From: Vulcanococcus sp. Clear-D1
GTDB taxonomy: Bacteria; Cyanobacteriota; Cyanobacteriia; PCC-6307; Cyanobiaceae
Length of the DNA: 64,000 bases
Direction of reading: 5' to 3'
Assembly: GCF_014654725.1 (NCBI RefSeq)
Contig: NZ_JACVZV010000007.1
Coordinates: 1 to 64,000, forward strand
Shown: one piece after another, positions 17,339 through 24,458 of the stretch
Layout: every line of letters begins with the position of its first letter
Numbering within the stretch: position 1 is the first letter of the stretch
The notes under the pieces: model-generated
What the model was told of the DNA's origin: nothing
The model's database searches: none
Seen by the model: only the letters and a program-made list of their open reading frames with translations
Program-made: the position numbers and the translations under genes

Positions 17339-17508
17339 CAAAAGAGGAATTGGGCGCAACGCGCCGTGCGGCCATCTTGCAGGCCATGCCACGGGCAACA
17401 CAGAGAACCTGTGCCACAAAGCCCAATGGCATGTAGCAGCCGATACCAACAAGCTCCCCTGGCGCACCTCGCGCAGACTTCTCTTGCTCCGCCGCCCCAC
17501 CGCTGCCT

Positions 17509-19551
17509 GTGTTCAAGCGCTCGCTCTGGCTGTGGTGGCTTCTGCTCGTGGCCCTCTGGCTCCTGGCAACCGCTGCTGATCGCGCCTGGCTCCAGGCCGA
17601 TCAGCAGCTGCCGGCCTGGGATCAGGCCGACTACCTCAACAGCGCCATCGACCACGGCCGGGCCCTCGGGTTGCTGCGGGGTGGCGGCTGGCCGGGCTGG
17701 CAGGGGCTGCTGGATCTCTCTCCGAAAATCCCGCCGCTGGCGTCGCTGGTGAGCGGCACGGTGATGGCCGCGGCCGGCGAGAGCGTGGATGGCGCCAGCT
17801 GGGCCCTGAGCCTCTGGCACGGCTTGCTGCTGCTGGTGATCGCTCTTTGGGGGCGGCAGCTGCTCTCACCAGGCTTCGGGCTGCTGGCGGCCGCCCTCGT
17901 GGCGCTGGCGCCTGCCCTCTCCAGCCTGCGGGTGGACTTCACCCTCGACATGCCCCTCACCGCCAGCTGCAGCCTGGCCCTGTGGCTGCTCTGGCGCTGG
18001 CAGCGACCTGAGCACGGTGGGCGCTGGGGCCAGGCCCTGGCGGCCGCGGCGGCGATGGCCGCGGCCCTGCTGATCAAGCAGAGCGCCCTGTTGGTGCTGG
18101 CCCTGCCGGCCCTCTGGAGCTTCGGCCAGGCCCAGGGGCAACCCGGGCGCCGCTGGCAAGCCTGGGCGGCCCTGGCCGTGGTGCTGGCCCTACTGCTGCC
18201 GTGGCTGCAGCACAACTGGATCACCACCCTCGGCGGCACCGAGCGCGCTGTGGTCAGTTCCGGAGCGGCCGAAGGCGATCCCGGCAGCCTCGATCCACGC
18301 AGCCTGATCTGGTACCCCCGGCTTTGGAGCCAACAACTGGGCGCTGCCAGCCTCGGCGCCGGCCTGGCTGGGCTGGCTCTGCTCGGCTGGCAGCAGCGCG
18401 GCCACTGGCGGCAGCGCTGGCCCGATGGCTGGGCCTGGCTGCTGGGGGTAGCGATCAGCGGCTGGCTGTGCACCAGCCTGAGCCCCAACAAAGACGAGCG
18501 CTACATCGCTCCGGTGCTGCCGCTCTTGGCGCTGCTGCTGGCGCGAGGCTGGTGGGCCCTGGGGCAGTGGATCGCCCAGCGGCGCTCGGGCCGCTGGGCC
18601 GGCGGTGCCCTGGCCCTCGGCCTGCTCAGTGCCGGCGGGATCGAGGCCCAGGCCAGCTGGAGCCAGCTGAATCGCGAGCCGCCCTCGAGCGTGGTGGCGG
18701 CGATCCAGAGCCTGCGCGCCCGCGTGGGTGAGGCCCCCACCACCCTTTTGATCAGTGGCAGCAGCCCCGATCTCAATGAGCACAGCCTCACCCTGCTGGG
18801 CCGCCAGCAAGGCGGCCAGATCCTGGTGCGGCGCCTGGGGCGCAACCCCGGTGAACAAGACCTTGCCCTCGAGCAGGGGGAGTGGTGGCTGCTGGCCAGC
18901 GGCGATCAGGGCACCACACGCCCCTCCGCCCGCGCCCTGAGCCGTGCTGTGCGCCGGGATGGCCGCTACGAACGGGTGCAGATCTGGTCATGGACCAAAG
19001 GCCGCCAGCTGGAGCTGTGGCGCCGCAAGCCGGGTTTGGCAGCTCCGAGCTGCTTCCAGCAGCGCTTCATCACCCTGGCCCGAGGGCTGGAGCAAGGCCC
19101 CCGCGGCCTTCAGCCGGTGTTTGCGGCCATCGGCCCCTGGCACCTACTCGATCCCCGCTTCAGCTATCAATCAGATGTGAGCCAATGGGCTGAGGCCCAA
19201 TTGCGGCGCAACCCCAGCGATCGTGATGCGCTCTGGAGCCTGGCCCTGTTGGCGGTGCTGCAGAACAGGCCGCTCCAGGCCGACCACTGGTTTGCCCGCC
19301 TGGAGCAGCTCGAGGGCCCGGGCCACTGGCCCAGCGCCTATCGCAGCGTGGTGCAACTGGCCGGCTGGCGCAGCTGCGGCGCAGCGCGGGTGGCCGACAC
19401 CAAAACCCGCGATCCAGTCGCCGCTTCTGTGCTGCTCGGCCTGCGCGATCTCAGCCGCAGCCTTTGCTTCGATCCGCGCGGCCCCCTGGCGCTGAGCAGC
19501 AGCCTGCCAGCAGCGGTTCAAGCCGTGTCTGAGGAGCTGAAGCAGCCATGA
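17509..19551 (+). CDS. GT39/ArnT-like membrane glycosyltransferase
   Basis: A 680-residue polytopic membrane protein. An N-terminal helix is followed by WDQADYLNSAIDHGRAL, a periplasmic Asp-containing loop typical of the PMT/ArnT fold, then SPKIPPLASL and a DFTLDMPLTASCSLALWLLW segment with acidic loop residues. About ten further hydrophobic helices follow, ending near residue 400, with a soluble C-terminal domain of about 280 residues. Such enzymes transfer a sugar from a polyprenyl-phosphate donor to lipids or proteins on the outer face of the membrane. Start is GTG. The stop overlaps the next gene (ATGA), which is a broken DUF2079 gene. The acceptor is unknown. Confidence 0.85.
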   Translation: MFKRSLWLWWLLLVALWLLATAADRAWLQADQQLPAWDQADYLNSAIDHGRALGLLRGGGWPGWQGLLDLSPKIPPLASLVSGTVMAAAGESVDGASWALSLWHGLLLLVIALWGRQLLSPGFGLLAAALVALAPALSSLRVDFTLDMPLTASCSLALWLLWRWQRPEHGGRWGQALAAAAAMAAALLIKQSALLVLALPALWSFGQAQGQPGRRWQAWAALAVVLALLLPWLQHNWITTLGGTERAVVSSGAAEGDPGSLDPRSLIWYPRLWSQQLGAASLGAGLAGLALLGWQQRGHWRQRWPDGWAWLLGVAISGWLCTSLSPNKDERYIAPVLPLLALLLARGWWALGQWIAQRRSGRWAGGALALGLLSAGGIEAQASWSQLNREPPSSVVAAIQSLRARVGEAPTTLLISGSSPDLNEHSLTLLGRQQGGQILVRRLGRNPGEQDLALEQGEWWLLASGDQGTTRPSARALSRAVRRDGRYERVQIWSWTKGRQLELWRRKPGLAAPSCFQQRFITLARGLEQGPRGLQPVFAAIGPWHLLDPRFSYQSDVSQWAEAQLRRNPSDRDALWSLALLAVLQNRPLQADHWFARLEQLEGPGHWPSAYRSVVQLAGWRSCGAARVADTKTRDPVAASVLLGLRDLSRSLCFDPRGPLALSSSLPAAVQAVSEELKQP

Positions 19552-20345
19552 ACCAACGCCTCAGCCCAGGGCAACGGGTGTGGCTGGCCGCCGGGGTGTT
19601 CACCCTCGTGGGCTGGGCACTGCAGTGGTGGCGACTCCACAGCCTCGCCGCCACGATGGATCAGGGCATCCTGTTTCAGGTGCTCTGGAACGGGCTGAGC
19701 GGCCATCCGTTCGAGAGCACGCTCTCCTCTCAGCTGTCCACCAACGTGGTGCACGGGGGCGAGCTACCGGCCCCTGGCTACCACCGCCTCGGCCAGCACT
19801 TCACCCCCAGCCTGGTGCCATGGATCACGCTGGTGGCTCTGCTGGGCAAGTGAGCGCTGCCGCTGCTGCAGGTGGCGCTGATCGCCGCAGCCGGCCTGGT
19901 GCTGCATCGCATCGCGCGCCGGCGGCTGGAGCGAGATCTGGCGGCCATGGTCACCCTGGCGTTCTTCGGAGCCAACGCCTCCCTGGCGCGGATCCCACAC
20001 GGAGCGAGTGTGGTGGCCAGCAATCAACTCATCCCTCACCTGGCAGCGCGGCTAGTCCTGGTGCGATTCCCCGACCACGGGGCGTATCAAACCCGCTCAG
20101 GCGCGGCGATCCATGTGGAGTGGGTCGCCGTGGATCTCAACCAGCATCTCCGCTATGCCGAGGCCTTCCGCCAGGAGCAAAAGGCGCTGAAACGCAGCCT
20201 GCAGCTCCTGAAAACACTCCCAAGCGAGGGATACCGCGTGCAGGCGGTGAACGATGGGGTGGTGGTGTTGCAGCGCAACGGAGAGGTGGATGCATCTGCC
20301 GAGCAGCAACTCAATCGGCTGCTGCGGGAGATCAAAGAGGGCTGA
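19548..20345 (+). pseudogene. DUF2079 membrane protein remnant (in-frame stop, internal deletion)
   Basis: The frame starts at ATG 19548 with a DUF2079-like N terminus (MDQGILFQVLWNGLSGHPFE, HGGELPAPGYHRLGQHFTPSL). It meets TGA at 19851-19853 and continues in the same frame to 20345. Even joined it gives only about 265 residues, against 469 in the intact relative at 22726. The continuation jumps from an early helix (MVTLAFFGANA) directly to the C-terminal segment ASVVASNQLIPHLAARLVLVRF. That segment aligns with ARLSTTSYLVPQLSQRQQVSF in the intact copy. So the central membrane part has been deleted and a stop has been gained. Confidence 0.85.
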
Positions 20346-20464
20346 ACGCCCCATACAGGCCAGACAACAGCCCCAACACCCTTCCCAAGCCTTAAGGCTG
20401 CGTGCAAGACGCAGATGCTTTGCTGATTGGGTAGCACTCACGCCCGGGCGATCGGGCCTGCCGG

Positions 20465-21460
20465 ATGACCCCGCCCTCGAGCGCCGCATCGCCGCCCAGC
20501 CTCTGGGTGGTCGCCGCCTGCTTCAACGAAGCGGTCGGGATCGGAGCGTTCATCCAGGCGATCGAGGCGCTGGGCGTGGCGGAGCAGCTTCTGCTGATCG
20601 ACGACGGTTCGAGCGACAACACGGCCGCCGTGATCCGCGCCGCGATCGAGGCCCGCCGGGATCAACCCACAGCCCTGCCGATCAGCCTGATCGAGCTCAC
20701 CCGCAACTTCGGCAAAGAGGCCGCCATGCTCGCCGGCCTCGATCAGGCCCGCGGCCGCTGCGACGCGGTGGTGCTGATCGATGCCGACCTGCAGCACCCG
20801 CCTGAACTGATCCCCGCAATGGTGCGCCACTGGCAGGAGGGCGCCGAGATGGTGACGGCGATCCGCAGCGCCGCCGATCAGGAATCCACCCTCAAGATCC
20901 TCAGCGCCTCCGGCTTCTATTCACTGTTCAACCGCCTCACCGATTCGGTGCAGCTGGTGGATGGTGCCGGTGATTTCCGGCTGCTCAGCCAGCCAGTGGT
21001 GCGCGCCCTCACCGACATGCGCGAGGGCACCCGCTTCTCCAAAGCCCTGTTTCCCTGGACAGGCTTTCGCAGCGTGGACATCAGCTACGACCGCCCCCAG
21101 CGCAGCAGCGGGGCCACCACCTGGAACGCTCGGCGGCTGTTCAGCTATGCCCTCGATGGCATCTTCAGCTTCTCGGTGCTGCCCCTGCGCATCTGGATCG
21201 CGGTGGGCACGGTGATCTCCCTGATCAGCCTGGTGTATGCACTGGTCCTGGTGATCAGCACGCTGTTGCACGGCATCGATGTGCCGGGCTACGCCTCCCT
21301 GATCGTGGCGGTGCTGTTCCTCGGCGGCGTGCAGCTGATCGGCATCGGCATCCTCGGGGAATACATCGGCCGCATCTTTGAGGAAAGCAAGCGCCGGCCG
21401 CCTTATCTGGTGCGGCGCATCAGCACCTCGGCTTCCCGCGCGCGCCAGGGGGAGGCGTAG
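20465..21460 (+). CDS. GtrB/DPM1-like family 2 glycosyltransferase
   Basis: A 331-residue GT2 enzyme that would load a sugar from a nucleotide donor onto polyprenyl phosphate at the cytoplasmic face. The GT-A domain shows VVAACFNEAVGIG, IDDGSSDN and the metal-binding IDADLQHP. The middle carries KALFPWTGFRSVDISYDRP. Two C-terminal membrane helices (ISLISLVYALVLVIS and a second glycine-rich one) anchor it, followed by YIGRIFEESKRRP. It overlaps the convergent GtrA-YdjC gene by about 58 bases. Together they look like a donor-synthesis and flipping pair for envelope glycosylation. Confidence 0.93.
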   Translation: MTPPSSAASPPSLWVVAACFNEAVGIGAFIQAIEALGVAEQLLLIDDGSSDNTAAVIRAAIEARRDQPTALPISLIELTRNFGKEAAMLAGLDQARGRCDAVVLIDADLQHPPELIPAMVRHWQEGAEMVTAIRSAADQESTLKILSASGFYSLFNRLTDSVQLVDGAGDFRLLSQPVVRALTDMREGTRFSKALFPWTGFRSVDISYDRPQRSSGATTWNARRLFSYALDGIFSFSVLPLRIWIAVGTVISLISLVYALVLVISTLLHGIDVPGYASLIVAVLFLGGVQLIGIGILGEYIGRIFEESKRRPPYLVRRISTSASRARQGEA

Positions 21461-22674
21461 AAACGGCGCGAGAGGGGGTAGGCCTCAAGCTCAGCCACTT
21501 CAGCAAGCGAGCCGTCGGCCGGATGAGCCAGCACCACGCCGCCGCAGCGGCGCAGCTGGCGCTGGGCCGCCGCGATCACCGCCGCATCGATCCGGCCGGT
21601 GAACAGCACTCCGCAGAAGCCGGCATTGGTGGCGATGCCGCGGCGGGCCAGCTCGTCAGCGCGGCCGCTGTTGAGCAGGCGGAGCAGGAGCCACTTGATC
21701 GGCCCGAGGCCCAACCAGCCCTGCCACCACAGCGCCAGGGGAATGCCGCGCCAGGGCCAGGGTTCACGCAGGCTGCGGATCCAGACCGGCCGCTGGTGTG
21801 GCGGCAACTGACGCAACTGGCGCCACACCAGCGGCGTGAGGTGCACGTGCTGGTGACCATCCAACCGCAGGGGTCGCGTGGGGAAGAGCTCCTGAAAGCG
21901 CTGGATCTGGGCCTGAAGCTCCAGGGCCAGCTGGGCCTCGATCCGCCGCCGGGGCGGACACCAAGGCGGCAGACAGCCGAGCAGCAACAAACGCCCAAAT
22001 CCAAGGGCCAGGCGGCCCCGATCATCGAGCAACGCCGGGATCCGAGCCGGATCCGCCGCCGGCGGCCCCTCGCTCAGGCAGAGGTGAAGCGCCAGCTCAA
22101 GATTCGGCCGCCGCGCGCAGGCCTCGGCCGCCGCTGCTGCCGCCGGGCCGGCCACCAGCACGCTGGCGGAATCAAGGGCGCCCGCATCGCAGAGCTCCAG
22201 GATCGTGGCGTTCACCGCCGGATGCAGGCCGAGATCATCGGCGTGAAACTGCAACGGGCCCGCGGCGGGAGAGCGGTCGCGCCGGGCGCGGCTGTGGCGG
22301 GCCGCCAGCGACCAAATCACATAGTTGATCGCGGTGGGGGTGAACACCATCACCAACGTGCCGCCGGCACTGCGAGCCCAGGCCCCCAGCCAACCGGGCA
22401 ACAACAAGCTCACCAGCACGTTGAGGCTCGTTTGGATCAGCAGCCAGCGCCGCGGAAAGGTGCTGCCACCGGTGTGTTCACGGAAGGTGAACAGGGCATG
22501 GGCCAGATAGCCCCACACCGAAGCCAGCAGAAACCCCAGCAGGTTGGCCAGCGCCAGGGGCCAGCCCAGCCACTCGCCACCAAGCAACACCAGCGCATGG
22601 ATCGCTGCGGCCAGCACCCCCACACCGCCGTAGCGCATCAGCTCCGCCAGCTTCGCCCGCACGCCCACCGCCAT
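21403..22674 (-). CDS. GtrA-like flippase domain fused to YdjC/ChbG-like deacetylase
   Basis: A 423-residue fusion. Residues about 8-127 form a four-helix GtrA-like domain (YGGVGVLAAAIHALVLLGG, then LANLLGFLLASVWGYLAHALF), the family that flips polyprenyl-phosphate sugars. Residues about 140-420 form a YdjC/ChbG-type carbohydrate deacetylase with metal site LQFHADDLGLH (His144, Asp146, Asp147) and LDGHQHVHL at 271-279. Such deacetylases remove acetyl groups from N-acetyl sugars. A single chain that moves and deacetylates a lipid-linked amino sugar is a reasonable inference. Convergently overlaps the GtrB-like enzyme. Confidence 0.88.
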   Translation of the reverse strand: MAVGVRAKLAELMRYGGVGVLAAAIHALVLLGGEWLGWPLALANLLGFLLASVWGYLAHALFTFREHTGGSTFPRRWLLIQTSLNVLVSLLLPGWLGAWARSAGGTLVMVFTPTAINYVIWSLAARHSRARRDRSPAAGPLQFHADDLGLHPAVNATILELCDAGALDSASVLVAGPAAAAAAEACARRPNLELALHLCLSEGPPAADPARIPALLDDRGRLALGFGRLLLLGCLPPWCPPRRRIEAQLALELQAQIQRFQELFPTRPLRLDGHQHVHLTPLVWRQLRQLPPHQRPVWIRSLREPWPWRGIPLALWWQGWLGLGPIKWLLLRLLNSGRADELARRGIATNAGFCGVLFTGRIDAAVIAAAQRQLRRCGGVVLAHPADGSLAEVAELEAYPLSRRFYASPWRAREAEVLMRRTR

Positions 22675-22725
22675 CCATGGCCAGGGCCGGCAGCCTATGG
22701 GAAGCTCGGCGCCTGAGCATCCGCC

Positions 22726-24135
22726 ATGCCCGACAGCCGAAGCCTGCCGCCCCGCAATCTCCTACTCACCAGTGGGGCGATTGCGTTGTTGTTGTGGATC
22801 TGCGCGGCGGCGCGCCATGCCCTCCTGCAGAGCAACGCCTACGACCTCGGCCTGTTCGATCAGTGGATCTGGCTGGTGAGCCGCGGCCTGCCGCCGATCT
22901 CTTCCATGGAGGGGGTTCACATCCTGGCGGACCACGGCGCCTGGGCCCTCTATGGCGCGGCCCTGCCCTACAGGCTGCTGAGCAGCGTGCAGTGGTTGTT
23001 GGCCAGCCAGGCCGCCGCGCTCAGCTTCACGGCCCTGCCGATCTGGTGGGTGGGCCGCCAGGCCGGCCTCAGCCCGAAGCTCTGCTGGCTGGCCTGCGGC
23101 CTGTGGTGGCTGCAGCCGGTGGTGTTCAACGCCAACCTCTTCGACTTTCACCCCGAGGTGTGGGTGATGCCGGCCCTGGCCGGTTGCTACTGGGCCAGCC
23201 GCGCCGAGCGACCCTGGCTCTGGTTTGGCCTGCTGCTGCTGCTGCTCGGCTGCCGCGATGGTCTGGTGCTGGTGGTGGCGGGCCTGGGCCTAGAGCAGGC
23301 GCTGCGGCGCCGCTGGATCTGGGCCGGCGCCGCGATCGGCCTGGCGCTGGGCTGGCTGGCGCTGCTCAACCGTTGGCTCTACCCGCTGCTCAAGGGGAGT
23401 GATGCCGGGCCCAAGGCGGCGGGCAAGCTCTTCTCCTATCTGGGCGACAGCCTCGATCAGGTGCTGCTCAACATGCTCACCCGGCCCGATCTGCTGCTCA
23501 AGCATGTGGACTGGGCCAGCGGCCTGCTGTATCTGCTGCTCATCAGCGTGGCGGTCGCACCGTTCTGGCGGAAGGTGTCGCTACCGGTGCTGGCGGGTGC
23601 CATCCCGCTCGTGCTGGTGAATGTGCTTTCCGAGGAGGCTCCTCAGCGCACCCTCGTGCACCACTACAGCCTGCCGGTAGCCGTGATCGCTGTGGTTGCC
23701 GCCATCGATGGTCTCGCCCTACAACCCCGCCAACCGATGCCCTGGCGGAGCTTCAGCTGGAGCGTGGTGTGCTGGGCGGCCTTAGCCAAACCGTGGTTCT
23801 TCACCGGCCCCTACCTGGAGCGTGTGGATCAGCGACCCGCCCTCCAGGAAGCGATCGCGGCCGTGCCGCCCGAGGCACGCCTGAGCACCACCAGCTATCT
23901 GGTGCCCCAGCTGAGCCAGCGCCAGCAGGTGAGCTTCCCCCGCACCCGCCGCGACCGCACCCGGCTCGAGCAGCTCGATGCCCTGCTGCTCAACCCGAAG
24001 GATCCCGGCTGGGGCTCCTCGCAGGCACGCCAGCAAGAGCTCCTGCGTGAAGCCCGCGCCGCCGGCTGGAGCTGCCGCCGCTGGGACAACGGCCTGGAGC
24101 TCTGCCAAAACGATGCCCCCGGAGGGCACAGCTGA
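22726..24135 (+). CDS. DUF2079 family membrane protein
   Basis: A 469-residue polytopic membrane protein. The N-terminal helix is followed by NAYDLGLFDQWIWLVSRGLP and HILADHGAWALYGAALPYRL, the conserved periplasmic loop of DUF2079. About nine more helices follow, and a soluble C-terminal part carries VPPEARLSTTSYLVPQLSQR. The fold is related to GT-C glycosyltransferases, but activity is not established. It is the intact relative of the broken copy at 19548-20345. It starts 51 bases from the divergent GtrA-YdjC gene, so the two may share a regulatory region. Confidence 0.88.
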   Translation: MPDSRSLPPRNLLLTSGAIALLLWICAAARHALLQSNAYDLGLFDQWIWLVSRGLPPISSMEGVHILADHGAWALYGAALPYRLLSSVQWLLASQAAALSFTALPIWWVGRQAGLSPKLCWLACGLWWLQPVVFNANLFDFHPEVWVMPALAGCYWASRAERPWLWFGLLLLLLGCRDGLVLVVAGLGLEQALRRRWIWAGAAIGLALGWLALLNRWLYPLLKGSDAGPKAAGKLFSYLGDSLDQVLLNMLTRPDLLLKHVDWASGLLYLLLISVAVAPFWRKVSLPVLAGAIPLVLVNVLSEEAPQRTLVHHYSLPVAVIAVVAAIDGLALQPRQPMPWRSFSWSVVCWAALAKPWFFTGPYLERVDQRPALQEAIAAVPPEARLSTTSYLVPQLSQRQQVSFPRTRRDRTRLEQLDALLLNPKDPGWGSSQARQQELLREARAAGWSCRRWDNGLELCQNDAPGGHS

Positions 24136-24458
24136 CGCTGGCTCTCCGGGGGCTCTCGCCGGGTCCGCTCTGGCGCGGAACCGAATGATCTAGGAATCAG
24201 GCGCCGTAATCAGCCGGCGTTCTCCGCGATCAGCAGACCCTGCATGGAACAACTGTGACTCACGGGCACCTCCTCCTTGGGGGATTGGGATCAGCCGGCG
24301 ATGCATTCGGCACCAGGAGGGCGCAAGCGCCGCACTGAGGCCACATCACTGCTGACGGAACCCGCAAACTTTAACGAGATTGATGCGGTGCGCGAGCTTG
24401 CCAGGCTGGGTGAGCCACGACACGCCTCACGCCCAGGCCTCCTCCCCAGGCTGAACCC
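24136..24458. other. Intergenic region with a possible very short ORF
   Basis: No gene of normal size is supported here. On the minus strand AGGAGG lies 5 bases before a GTG at 24263. That start gives a 17-residue peptide (MSHSCSMQGLLIAENAG) ending at 24210. The strength of the ribosome-binding site is unusual for this window, but I cannot say whether the peptide is made. The rest probably holds the promoter of the ATPase-like gene. Confidence 0.35.

Noticed and set aside
15657-17579. Open frame of 640 codons on the plus strand opposite porin 3
   Set aside because: It lies wholly antisense to a clear porin and is a product of GC-rich codon use.
21523-22716. Plus-strand open frame of about 400 codons opposite GtrA-YdjC
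   Set aside because: Its composition is low-complexity Gln/Arg/Pro/Ala, while the minus strand has recognisable domains.
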